Shown one piece after another: positions 26,501 through 36,136 of a DNA stretch of 64,000 bases. Below the pieces are notes generated by a model. That model ran no database searches, was not told where the DNA came from, and was given only the letters and a program-made list of their open reading frames with translations. Origin of the DNA: Symbiodinium natans (lineage: Eukaryota; Sar; Dinophyceae; Suessiales; Symbiodiniaceae); contig CAJNDS010002513.1 of assembly GCA_905221605.1 (NCBI GenBank), positions 188,001-252,000 of the forward strand. The letters run 5' to 3'. Positions within the stretch are counted from its first letter, which is position 1. Every line of letters begins with the position of its first letter. Position numbers and translations under genes: made by a program.

Positions 26501-29500
26501 AGCAGAAAACACGATGACAAAGTCACAAGCGAAAATAACAACATGTCAACAGTTGCAGCTCTCCATCTTCTGGATCCGGACCCCAGTCATCATGTGGGGT
26601 CCACTTACCAGGTTGCCCTGTCTTACACCGGGAGCATCGACATGCGCACAGATAAACCACTAACCTCGAGACATGCTTTTTTTGGCGAGAAGTGAGCAGA
26701 ATCCTGGAGACAGATGTCGATGGTGCCTGGCAGAATCGTCAAGGTATTTGTTGTTGATTGAAAAAGACGCAACAGAATCCTCGAGATTTGTTTGGAATGA
26801 TGGGTTGGAACAAAGCAAGCAACTCAAGACATTCGTCGCTTCTGGCGAAGACACACACAAGTCCTCGAGACAACTGTTTGCGATGATGATGCAGACCAAA
26901 ATCCTCGAGACATTCGTCGCTATCGGCACCGACAAAGCAACTATTCGAGACATGTGTTGTTTTTCTGGCACCTGAAACGGCTCATCTACATCGACCAAGC
27001 ACGACCAGTTCTCGAAACAGCCTTCAAACTCCTAAAGCTCCCCGGAGGGCTGTGTCTTGGTGTTGCCCAGATGTACGCATGTACGACTGTGCGTGTCTAG
27101 ATACATACATATGCAAACACAGGTATAGGTGACCTGCATGCCGCTGGCCACTGAGCTGCCCATGTCCTACAACCACAGAACTCCTATACTCAAGGGACTA
27201 AAGGAGGGACCCTTACAACAAAGGGACCTTCGCAGTTATTTACAGGTTATTTAGGGGCTACTTAGGTATATGGGGACTACATGAGGTATATACCCCTTAA
27301 GCAACACTGGGTCCCGCACCACGATGGCCGCGTCCGCACCGCTGGATGGAGCACGGTTACCAATGAAACGAGAGTTCTTGAACGTGATGCCCGTGGGGAC
27401 AAAGATGCGCACGCCGGCCACATCAACATTCGCCGTGTTGTTCACGAGTGTAATCTTGGATTCGCAGAATCAAGAAGAATCAAGCTAACGCAATGGCGCC
27501 ACTATAGAAGTGAAGACACAATCCATTGGCACTTGCACCTCACCTTTGGCCCATCTCGGGGCCTCCAAGAAAGCTCAACACAAGCCTTTGACAGCTTAAG
27601 GCTTTGCGCTTGTGCAGCGGCTTCATGCAAGCCGCATTCTCGAAGATGGGGCTGACCGTGGCTGAAAGGTACAGAGCTGCGGAAGAAGTCGCCTGGGCCC
27701 AGATGCACCACGTTTGCCACAGCTCGAGTGTGGACTGCAAGCCTGCACGCCTGATTCTCTCGAAACCTGCGCTACTCCTGATATGCCCAGCGGCATGGCC
27801 ATTCTGAAAGGTGGTGTTGTAAAACCTCGTGGCTGACGTGCCTCAGGTGTCAAGCAAGTGCTTCGTCACATCAGCATCCTACCGTGGGACCGACCCTTCC
27901 GTGGTTAGGCTCGTTCAGACTAGGGACCATAGCCGTAGTAGCTAGAGCCATGGAGTGCTGTCCCACGATCGAAGACGCAGTCCACATACAAGGGGCTTGC
28001 CTCACCTCCATCATCCAGTATACCTCCATAGGGCGAATGGCCTTGTGAGAACCAGCAGCGATGGAACTCGGTTCGCGCATGCTCCTCCATCAGCATCGCT
28101 CCGCCCCAGTGAACTCCCTTCAGCCGCTCAAAGGCGGAGTCCTCAATAACGGAAGCATCCGCTCCCCATGACCCCACACCGGCACCATGGTTAGCCACTG
28201 AGTCCTTAGCAAATTCTATCACGGGCTCATGCTCCGATTCAGAGCGCAGCCACGACACCCGGCACACCGTGTCAACAAGCGACATACGTCAAAACGGCTT
28301 TCTACTCCCAGCGAGTTTCGGTGACGTGCAGGTTTTGCACCAAGGCCGTGGAGTCCTTTAGGTAGAGGGCACCTCCATTAAACTCACGAGGAAGAGTTCC
28401 CTCAAAGCTGCAGTCCATTTGACCTCAGGCACAAAATCACAGCCATTCCTCCGCGACACGGCAGTTTCCTGACATGCGAAACAACGAGTGGCTTGCGACG
28501 ATGAAAAAATGGTTGCATAGCTGGGCCAAGCTCCATGCCACAGCCTAGGCATGCACCTTCAAAGACATTTTGCTTTCCACTAACTCTGCTATCGCTGTCC
28601 GCGGCACCCTGAACTGATGCTGTCCTTTCCTCCGCTATCCTTGCATTCACTCCAACAAACTTGCTCTACCCTTTACTGGCCTTTTGCTTGGCCTGAGCTG
28701 AAGAACCATGCCTAGCACCTTCAGATCATTCCCAGCGGCTCATCCGGATGTCACGCAACTTCGCTGACGACTGTACAAGCTGAAACCCGGCACCATTGCC
28801 TTGGGGGTGTGAAATCAAAGGCAAGAAAAATCATGGAACACAAAAACAGAATAGCATAGCCAAGCATAGAATAGAATATGGTCAGTGGGCGATGCGAATT
28901 CATGATACGACTGCTGCCTCCGAATTCTCAACAAATAGACAACTCCAAGGGGTTTGGCCCGATTCCAAAACAAGCTTAGCCACTTTTGCCTTTCGTGATA
29001 CGTAGTAAGAGCTTGAATCCTTGCGACCAGATGGCGATCACTAGGAAGTGCGGCGCAGAGCCCATTGCGGATGGCCAGCCTCTGAATGACAACCTCTCCT
29101 GCAGCTGCATCCAAGTACCTGTGGGGCTAGGGCTAGAGCGGCTAGGAATCCCAGGAATTGCCGGGAGGAAAGCAGCACAGATCAGCGCAGCATCGGAAGA
29201 TGCAACATCCCGAGATTCTCTTGACACCGCACGGGCACATGAATCGGCCGGCTCTCTCCAAGTCAAAAATAGTCCTGAGTTGAGTACAAGCTGAGTAGCC
29301 CTGAGCAGCCCCACGAGGCATCCCCGGATTTTGTGGTAACAGCACTGATCCTTCTTCGCCCCACGTCAACTGTGGCTCACAAAAAGACATCAAAAAGACC
29401 GTGTTTGCATGTTCTTTGCTAGTTAGCGCTGCTACAATAGGGCTGCTCGTGCCAAGTCTGAGCAAGCGACGAAGATAGCAAGAATTGGAATTCACAACGT

Positions 29501-30823
29501 GGGACAGCTATTTCGCTCCGCACTTGGCTTTGGTTGGGAGTGTCTGGTGCACAGCGCCTCCCACCAACTGAACAGAAGAACTCCAACTGAACAGAAGTAC
29601 ACATGTGGCCAATTTCAAAGCGAAACCATGGATCCCCCCTCGTATAGGTGGAGCGATGCATCCTTTGACAAACGGTGGAACCAGCAGGATCCATGGTTTC
29701 GCTTTGAAATTGGCCACATGTGTACTTCTGTTCAGTTGGAGTTCTTCTGTTCAGTTGGTGGGAGGCGCTGTGCACCAGACGAGGGGGGTCTGTAACCCCG
29801 CTATTTCTTGAGCACTTGTACCCACGACAACCTGCATGCACCCACTACTGAAGCCGATGCACCACTCATGCCCACTACTGAAGCCGAGCACTGAAGCCGA
29901 TGCACCACTCATGCCCACATTCCCACTGCTTAAACCGACTGGGGCTAGACTGCTAGACCGCCAGTTGGAGCCAAATGGCTTAAGCCGATGCACCCGACAC
30001 CCTACTCTGTCATGCTGTCGCGCTGTCGTGATCAGGAGAGAAGTTGTCGGGGGTACACCCAAACCCCAGATTTCTTGTCATGGGGTCTCCAGAACCTGTC
30101 CTGGGTACAGACCCCTGTTTCCACCACCTACATGGCCTTCAATTTGATGTAACCAGGAACTACTCCGTGCAAACGACAAGCACGCATCATTCCATGGAAG
30201 CGCAGGGGCAGCAAAAGGCAGCTTGAGGTTGCTTGCCAAGGCTCGAATCCGTGGAGCGGCCTTCGATTGAGAAGTTTGCTACGCCCACGTCGCTGGGTCT
30301 CAGATTACCTTGCGGGATTCATGTTGGCTCATGGCCATCTTTCGCTGTCACTGAAACATAACAGCAGCCTTAGGTTTTTGGCCTGCGAAACGAAGCTCAG
30401 GCAAGACGGCAACGCAAGCTAGCTCGCGGCAATGGGGAATGGAAACTCCTTCGGTGCAATCTGCCAGGCTGCGGTTCAACGAGCCAGAAAAGGTGCCCGC
30501 ACCAACCTGTACCCGGTCTCCTGCAGAATGGCTCAGTTGGCTTGTATAAGCATCATCTGCAGCATCTCCACCCTAAACCCGACCCTGAATATGCAACTTA
30601 GAGCAAAAACCTCTCTGGGTCCTGGGGAGAGCTGCCGGATGGCATAGTCGAGGCTTCTACATGGCGTTGTGCAGTCTCCGGCATCCGTCCCGGATATTTC
30701 GAGTGTCAGCACACGGGCTGACACCGATACCGAGAGAAATCCGGCGATCACGAGATTTCTAATGCCTCCGGGTGCACCAGCGGCCTTTGGCCGCATTCTG
30801 CACTTCAGAACTTGACATCTCAA
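12671..30823 (-). CDS. Receptor-like protein: signal peptide, Pmp-like beta-helix, Cys-rich region, multi-TM, TIR-like domains
   Basis: One large minus-strand gene is inferred from exons that keep strand and domain order over 18 kb. It starts at 30823 with a signal-peptide-like N-terminus. It continues through Pmp-type (polymorphic outer membrane protein) repeats of a predicted right-handed beta-helix (29.1-22.8 kb), cysteine-rich GCC2/GCC3-like modules (22.9-20.9 kb), at least seven hydrophobic segments (20.9-17.5 kb), a TIR-like domain beginning [10 protein letters not shown] (17.1-15.7 kb), and a second TIR-like half (13.8-12.7 kb). Each section has its own entry. The parts are individually well supported. 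That they form one transcript is inferred from common strand, order, and lack of an obvious stop or new start. A split near 20 kb or 17.2 kb is the main alternative. The N-terminus predicts an extracytoplasmic beta-helix, with the TIR-like part cytoplasmic. Confidence 0.7.
15673..17118 (-). CDS. TIR-like domain, first copy
   Basis: The exon at 17082-17118 (AAG acceptor, GC donor) reads [13 protein letters not shown], the strand-A and box-1-like start of a TIR fold. The exon at 15852-15913 reads [15 protein letters not shown] and joins through a GC donor to 15673-15734, which reads [20 protein letters not shown], then PVLQEP just beyond. This corresponds to the middle of TIR-like domains (conserved FLD.D and a hydrophobic strand ending at an LxxP loop). 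An exon between 16.2 and 15.9 kb, perhaps containing [16 protein letters not shown] at 15.95-16.13 kb, should carry the first helix. The WC.EI block that normally follows was not located. TIR domains mediate signalling contacts or NAD hydrolysis in other proteins. No catalytic Glu can be assigned here. Confidence 0.65.
17525..19510 (-). CDS. Transmembrane exons of the receptor-like protein
   Basis: Hydrophobic exons follow one another on the minus strand: 19452-19510 ([20 protein letters not shown]); about 19145-19278 ([20 protein letters not shown] and [13 protein letters not shown]); about 18680-18842 ([14 protein letters not shown]); 18405-18457 ([14 protein letters not shown]); about 18230-18312 ([20 protein letters not shown]); 17940-18005 ([20 protein letters not shown]); 17737-17776 ([12 protein letters not shown]); and about 17525-17588 ([15 protein letters not shown]). 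The series fits a polytopic domain of seven or more helices with short basic loops (RYRFFF, LWPWRL), as I know from dinoflagellate proteins with this layout. Several 3' borders are estimates. The number of helices cannot be fixed without transcript data. Confidence 0.62.
20592..22960 (-). CDS. Cysteine-rich (GCC2/GCC3-like) exons and first transmembrane helices
   Basis: At the end of the long beta-helix exon the frame gives [21 protein letters not shown] donor at 22781/22782 and an AG acceptor at 22673 join it to [20 protein letters not shown] (22610-22673). Another module lies at 21868-21948 ([15 protein letters not shown]). The exon at 20592-20966 has [19 protein letters not shown] and runs directly into hydrophobic segments ([16 protein letters not shown] and [14 protein letters not shown]). 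The CxxCxxG(x)nC spacing fits GCC2/GCC3 or TNFR-like ephrin-receptor-type repeats, usually just outside a membrane. This links the beta-helix part to the membrane part. The 3' end of the last exon is approximate. Confidence 0.72.
21184..21291 (-). repeat. Dispersed short element with internal GGGATCCC core, copy 1
   Basis: The reverse complement begins GGGGGTTTCCGAAAATAG and contains GGGGATCCCTTTAAG, GATTCTATTCTATTTGGGG and GGGGTACCCCTAT. The same order of blocks occurs at 44575-44692 in the opposite orientation with roughly 75-80% identity by eye. It is not coding and lies between cysteine-rich exons, so it is intronic. It may be a small non-autonomous element. Confidence 0.62.
22782..29118 (-). 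CDS. Pmp-like beta-helix repeat exons
   Basis: These minus-strand exons encode repeats typical of polymorphic outer membrane protein/parallel beta-helix folds, with recurring FxxN and GG(A/G) motifs. Exons read: 29062-29118 ([12 protein letters not shown]); 28313-28423 ([18 protein letters not shown]); 27934 to about 28240 ([30 protein letters not shown]); 27308-27454 ([12 protein letters not shown]); fragments within 27590-27850; 24965-25073 ([13 protein letters not shown]); 24604-24722 ([18 protein letters not shown]); 24370-24468 ([17 protein letters not shown]); 24257-24300 ([12 protein letters not shown]). The last is a 925-nt exon, 22782-23706, with [36 protein letters not shown] and [13 protein letters not shown]. 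Most donors are GC. The family is named after chlamydial Pmps, but such repeats are widespread in dinoflagellates and here are eukaryotic, with introns. The domain probably lies outside the cell. Confidence 0.75.
25241..25276. repeat. Interstitial CCCTAAA telomere-type repeats
   Basis: Four to five imperfect CCCTAAA units. They lie just upstream of the 24965-25073 beta-helix exon, so inside an intron of the receptor-like gene. Confidence 0.75.
25590..25632. repeat. TTATATTCTA short tandem repeat
   Basis: About three 10-11 bp TATTATATTC units within an AT-rich stretch, in a large intron of the receptor-like gene. Confidence 0.6.
25861..25990. repeat. ACACAG microsatellite
   Basis: An (ACACAG)n tract with GA-rich end (GAGAGAGAGAG). 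It yields spurious open frames on both strands ([11 protein letters not shown] and CVCVSVC types), which I did not annotate as genes. Confidence 0.85.
26660..27020. repeat. Degenerate minisatellite, about 40-bp unit
   Basis: The core TCCTCGAGACATTC and variants recur at about 26666, 26702, 26738, 26777, 26821, 26862, 26902, 26942 and 27009. Spacing is mostly 36-44 bp. It lies in an intron of the receptor-like gene. Confidence 0.7.
29542..29780. repeat. Perfect 94-bp inverted repeat with 51-bp spacer
   Basis: Positions 29542-29635 are the exact reverse complement of 29687-29780 in my comparison. The spacer is 29636-29686. The outer ends are GTCTGGTGCA and the inner ends meet at GGATCC. No mismatch was seen, so it is recent or maintained. 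It would form a long hairpin in RNA or single-stranded DNA. It lies in an intron near the 5' end of the receptor-like gene, between the first exon and the exon at 29.1 kb. No transposase frame is present. Confidence 0.88.
29840..29985. repeat. Tandem repeat, ACTGAAGCCGATGCACCACT unit
   Basis: Three to four units of about 30-45 bp follow directly after the 94-bp inverted repeat. Each has CACTACTGAAGCCGATGCAC followed by CACTCATGCCCA, with a shorter unit in between. Confidence 0.65.
30611..30823 (-). CDS. First exon: signal peptide and start of beta-helix domain
   Basis: The ATG at 30823 opens a frame with a basic N-terminus, a hydrophobic run ([13 protein letters not shown]) that fits a signal peptide, then [20 protein letters not shown]. 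This beginning, with a small Cys pair and an AI-type helix, is like the start of eukaryotic Pmp/parallel beta-helix proteins (a strand, then GxDxxxCxxPCxSL). The frame ends at a GT donor at 30610/30611. A second in-frame Met nine codons in could also be used. No spliced-leader relic was seen upstream. Confidence 0.6.
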
Positions 30824-32677
30824 AAGCTGCAGAGCATGTCGACTTGTCGTGCAACTTGCAACGAGCCGGGTAGCCCGTTACTGGGGAAGCTATTGACGTG
30901 CCAGAAACCGTTTCAGCGGAGGCATAATGTGCACACCTTGCAACATGCACAGCTCGTGTTCTGAGGCAAGAGGGCACCCAAATCTTTGAGGTGTACAAGC
31001 ACACAGCATTCACAAACTGGAGAATCGAAAAATATAGTGCAGAGACACATGCCTGAGCAGCAGCACCAGCCACCTTCTCCGTCTGTGCCTGTGCAGGCTT
31101 CCCCATGTTTCGCCCATTTTCGTCTGGGAGGTTCCTTCAATGGACAACTGAGATATCACACCCCGGGGAAGTCGGTTTCATCGGTGAGGGTTTCTAGGTC
31201 TTCGGGCCAGGCCGAGGGGATCCTACTACTTGGCGATCTACAAGCGAACATGCCCGGGCCCGAGTCAGTGGAACCAGGCACTCTGCCAGCCTCCAAGATT
31301 CGCTCGATGCGGACAGTGATCGTGGCCTAAGTGTCAAGCTTTCAGCAAGCGGCTGCCCGGCTCTTTCGGCCATGATGCCTTTGGCCCCTTTGCCAAGGCT
31401 TGCCGCTGCCTTTCACGACTGTGTACCCCTTAATTAAGGAGAAGACCCGAACTCACAACCATGATCCTTAGTAAAGATTAGGGTATCCTCCTTGTAATTA
31501 GGAGGTTTTGGAAGATCTATGTTCAGATCTGGGAGTCCCGCAAGGTCCTGCCGGTAGCCCTCCAAGCTGCGGAGGTCGGATCCAACGCCTGCGCGAAAAC
31601 ACAGACACCCTGGCAACTTGCTGTTGGCTCGTAGGGAATGGAGGAAGAAGGTACCATAGATAATCCCTTAAAGCTTAATTAAGGGTATTTACAGGGGGAA
31701 GAAGCGGTACCTTATTCCCACATTCCACTGGCGCCATGGTTCCATGATAGCTTTGGCTCTTTAAACTTTCACTGCTTACAGGACCTTGGGACCTTCGAGT
31801 GATTTGTGCTCTCAACACTTTCTCATGGGCGCAGAATCCAAAAGCAAAAGATCGACCCACAAGCAGGCGTCAAAAAGAATCCTCCAAGAATCAAAACAAG
31901 TACTGCAGCGGCCCAGGGAGACCTACAAGTAGGAGTGGCATTCGCCGGATGCTGCGAACCAAGCCTTCCCGCTCAAGCGGCGGCGACTCGAACATTTTGT
32001 TGCCACGATGCTTTGCCATTGCCATGGTCCTGTCTCGATAACAAATAGCGACTGAAGGAAACAGCAAGCCTCTGTGGGGCTCGGATCCAGATACATGCGC
32101 ATCTGAAAGAAGGGGAGAACAATCATGCAATGCAAGGTCAAAACTCAAAACCAAACCCCTGGCTTGCTGCAATTTGAAGGCTTTGTTGAGTCAGGTGCCA
32201 TTCTGGTATGACCATCGGATACATTACAGCTTCCACGTGCATGGACCGACCCAAGAACTGGGACCCTCGTGTCGCAAAAGCATGTTCGGCAAGGCCTGGC
32301 TGTCTGACCGCTGCAGGCGACAAACTCTTCTAGAAGGTGTCTGCTTCAGCCTTTAACTCAAGATATTGAAGATGCTGCGAGAGCTGGGAGTCTAGCAGTC
32401 AAGCAGTAATCTTTCGGTTGTCTTGGCTGCCGCTAATGTGCAACAACCTAAACATGCTCGCCGTGGCTATGCCTAAACCCCAAACAGATCCATGTGATTC
32501 AGCATGTTTCACCCTGGCCGCTGGCACCCCCTACACCCGCATACGCCCAAGCCACTTCTTGCTCTACCTGAGCCGATTGCCTGCGGTGACGTGTATGGGC
32601 TGGAGGTAGCTCAGGCGAGGTGCTCTGGACAAAAGCATCAAGGGAAAGCCAGGTGCAGTGGGAAACTCTCAATTTAC

Positions 32678-33155
32678 CTTGCAGCAGCGAGAACTTGCAC
32701 CACCATCCTCACAGATCTCGCAACGCGGCTGACTGAAAACATCCGAAAACCATCTTCAAAAAGCCACCTATTCCCACCCCGAAAATCCTCCCGGAGTTGC
32801 TGCACAACCTTTCGCAGCGGCTGAAGAGCAGCCTCCGTCCTCAAGGACCAGCTGAGACGGCAAACCGGATCCGGAGATTGCCGGAGAGCTCTGATATGAA
32901 CTGATCCATGTGCGAATCTGCAGTAAGTGGGAAGAAACGCGCCCAACCCCCCCCCCCCCCCCCCCAGTCTGTGCCTGGCGCAGTCTATTCGATATCCCTC
33001 AGTGGCCACCTCAGCAAGTTGGTGAGTTCTTCGCTCCCCTCCCCCCCCCCCCCTAGTTACAAAGGCTGGCACACCAAAATGCGTCTACAGTCTCCAAGCT
33101 GGCGGATGCTCTTCAAGGGCTGAGCGCGTCACCCGGATGTCCTCGAGCAGAATGC
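32678..33155 (-). CDS. Unrecognised gene fragment, two exons
   Basis: Two minus-strand exons with clear borders. 33089-33155 (GAG acceptor, GT donor) reads ILLEDIRVTRSALEEHPPAW. 32678-32851 (TCTCAG acceptor, GTAAAT donor) is open for 58 codons and includes LRTEAALQPLRKVVQQLRED and SRVARSVRMVVQVLAAAR. Both are amphipathic and helical in character. I do not recognise the family. They lie 1.9 kb upstream of the start of the receptor-like gene on the same strand. They could be the 3' part of the gene beginning at 42.5 kb or a gene of their own. A 19-bp poly-C run lies in the upstream intron or flank. Confidence 0.5.
32947..32965. repeat. Poly-C run
   Basis: Nineteen C residues, followed 76 bp later by a second run of 12 (33042-33053). 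Both lie between the two exons at 32.7-33.2 kb. Confidence 0.85.
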
Positions 33156-33199
33156 CTCAAGAACGAAGCGTCTGAACACTGAAAATTTGGAGCTGAGGT

Positions 33200-36100
33200 G
33201 CGATGGCGCACCAAGAAGAGGTCCAACTAGTCATGACCCATCACAAGGCAACCCTTACTTAAAATGGCACCTCGCTTCTGCGGCCGTCTAGAGTCCAGAA
33301 ACATATATTTCGACAGCATAATGACGGTATAGCAGAATCCCACAACGCATGCGTGCATTGCGAGTTTTTGACACCGAGGGCCCTGCACTGCAGACTCGCA
33401 GAGCTGTCCTTCAATGCCAAAGTCTGGAATGTGAAATCTGTAGCCACGACCGTGTGAAAACGTGTTCTCCTAAAGCATTATGATTGAACGATGATGACCA
33501 GACAGAACGGCTACTGGTATTGAGGCAATTCAACTAGCTGTTGCCTTTGGTAGGCAGGCCTCGAATCAACTTCACCGAAGAAACGCTTCGTGCCGGAACG
33601 TTCGTGATTCGCGCATTCCATAATATGGCACGAAGGTGCCAAATGAGAACTGCGTTGGGAAGCCTGAACCCGGCACAACACGAAGCCTCTCCTCGCTGCG
33701 CGAACGTTCTGCATGGTTCACAAGGCCCAGGTCCCTGCGCAGGCTGAGTGAGACAAAGATGGATAAAGATGGTAGAGCCATAATATGCCAGTCCGTTGTG
33801 CAAGAATCCGCCAGATGTTTCGAGTCTGCATTCTGGACTGACCTGGCCTCTTCGTATTCTTCGTGTCCTTGCCACCGGTGCGCCCGTCGACGCCCTGCAC
33901 ACGGGGCTGACGCGCGCCCACGCTCTCTCTGTGCATTCTCTGCAATGGCAGGCGTCCTCACAGTAGCTGCTGGCTGCTAGCATCAAAGCCCAGCGACCAT
34001 CCACAACGACTTGCCGCATAAGCAGCAGGCCCAAGGGAAGCTTGCTTATGTGAGCAGCTCAAGCAACGCAATTTGTGCTGTGTCGTGTGCTGTGTTGATG
34101 GCGGTGTGCGAGTGCGCACGTCGAGTCTAACGACCAACTGCGGCTCTGTTGTGCGATTCTTGTGGAATTCAGTATCGACATCATGATTCGACATCGACTC
34201 CGTCCTACACAACGGCCTGGCGCACTTGCACTGCGCCGTGTGAAGCTCTTGGCACATGGCCTGAGTTAGCTCGGGGGAAGAGAGAGAAGTTTAACAAGTG
34301 CCCCAGATCCTACACAGCCACATGGCCGCTTGAAAGCCGGGAACGGAGACGTCTAGGGCGAGGTACTTATATGCACTCTGCCATGAGGCATGTCCTGGCC
34401 TTTGCTCATGCGACTGCAGCTTTGGCAGACATGAAAGTCGAGCCCCCGTCCCCCCCCCCTCCTCCTACGCACAGGCTTGAGCTTTGGTGTGCAGCACTTA
34501 CTCCAGCAACCTCTACGGCGACTAGTGACTGGCATGCCACAGGCAACATGAATCGTGGCGTATTTGCAGCTACTCGTAGAGCCTCCGATTCTAAAGCCTT
34601 TGCATGAAGCACTTGCCGGCATTGCTCCTGACTTTCTGGCGCCAAACTGAGCCTGATTGAGCCGTTCGGTCAGCGGGGGGGGCGAGCACGTGGAACCATC
34701 AAATTCCTGCGGACTGCACCCACACAAAGAGACTGCATACCTTTCTTCAGCGTTTACACTGCTATCAAGCGCTCCCAGTTCCACCCCAGCTGGCAGGGAT
34801 GTCGAGTCGTGCATTTGCTTGTTGTGTCTTTTCTTTTTGTGCTGTTCGTTGTTGAGATTCTCGCTGAGGTCGTGATGTTGACTTGTAGCCAATGCTGACT
34901 GCCACTGTTGCTGTCGCCCTTTGTCGATTCCTTGTTCTCCTTGTCCATCTAGCTGGCTGTCCATGCCTGAATCTTCTTCATATTCTTGATAATATTAATG
35001 TTGCTCATAACATGAATATTTTGAATACTCGCAATGACTCGCAATAGTCTCAATTTTATTCATGTTTCTTGCGATTATTGAGGTTCTGAAACGATTCGCA
35101 ATAATAACATTATGAACTTTATTCATATCCTGCATATTCTTAATCATATTGATACTCTTCAGACGTACTACTCGTATTAACAGTATTAATAAACATACCA
35201 GTACTATCATTAATTTAAGCTAGGCTAGGACCCGATGTTTGCGCAAACTCGACAAGCATGCTGCAACACCCAGGGGCCTAGCGCTCAAAGCGCGCGTGCT
35301 CACGCGGCTAGGCCCCGGCCCTCTGGGCACTTTGTCCCTTTGAGGTGCTGAAACATTGGTGAAACGCTGGTCCTAGCTCAGGCTACAAATTCAAAGTGTC
35401 AACCATAGAAGAGCCGGTCCATTAGCATGCCTGCAAGGATTCCAGGAGCATACCGAGTAGGAACTCGGCTAACGTGTGCCTGAGCCAAGCTTGACAGAGC
35501 AGAAAGCAAAGCGTGCACCAGCCTACTTACCCAGTCTTATCAAGATACATTTAAGGGGATTCCGGAATGTCTGCTTGAAAGGCTTCACACAAGCTCACTG
35601 GGGTTGGCAAGACTACTAGAACCCTTGTGCCAGCAACGTCTGCAGACCGATTGTGTCTCACCTCATTGCTGTCAGAGGTACACAGCCCGGAACTTGAACA
35701 AGAGCCATCGTAAACAAGAGACTTTTCAACTCCTGCACGCAGGCACTCTTTGCTGACAGCCTGCTCAGTGGTGTACAGCGGTGTTGCTAGCTACATATTC
35801 TGACTATGTTAATGTTACAGTTCAACGCGCAAACCAGCCAACTTGTCATGTTCCTGTCATGTTCCCATAAGATGTGCATGCCCTGGTATGTTCTGCATGC
35901 TATCTCATGTGCCGGTGCAAGTGTGTAACCAGGCGCATGTGTAGCGTAACATAGCGTGAACATCGCTGTGTGCAGCTGAACAAGCGGCGCAGCAAAGAAG
36001 CTGATGTCATGTGAGTCATGAACAGCTATTCCTATTGGGAAACACCCGAGCGACCTCGTGCTTTCATGTCCTGAGCATGGACACCCATGCCCCCACTCAA
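33200..36100. other. Gap without supported exon
   Basis: Long frames exist on both strands (34353-34964 minus, Gln/Asn/His-rich then Cys/Arg-rich; 34149-34607 plus; 33534-34034 minus) but none shows a family motif or clear splice borders. The minus frame starting at 34964 has a Met and a hydrophilic N-terminus (DSQLDGQGEQGIDKGRQQQ) and is the best candidate for a start exon, at low confidence. Confidence 0.25.
34975..35220. other. AT-rich island with degenerate repeats
   Basis: About 250 bp that are clearly richer in A and T than the flanks, with recurring blocks such as ATATTCTT, AATAT(T/C)AAT, CGCAATA and ATTCAT. It has no convincing open frame. It lies in the gap between the 36.1 kb exon and the exons at 33.1 kb. 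A degenerate tandem array or a matrix-attachment-like AT tract are possibilities. Confidence 0.5.
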
Positions 36101-36136
36101 ACCCCCCACAGGAACACGCCCCCAGCATCTACTGAC

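Noticed and set aside
29508-29811. Two nearly identical small proteins on opposite strands
   Set aside because: They are the same sequence read twice because of the perfect inverted repeat.
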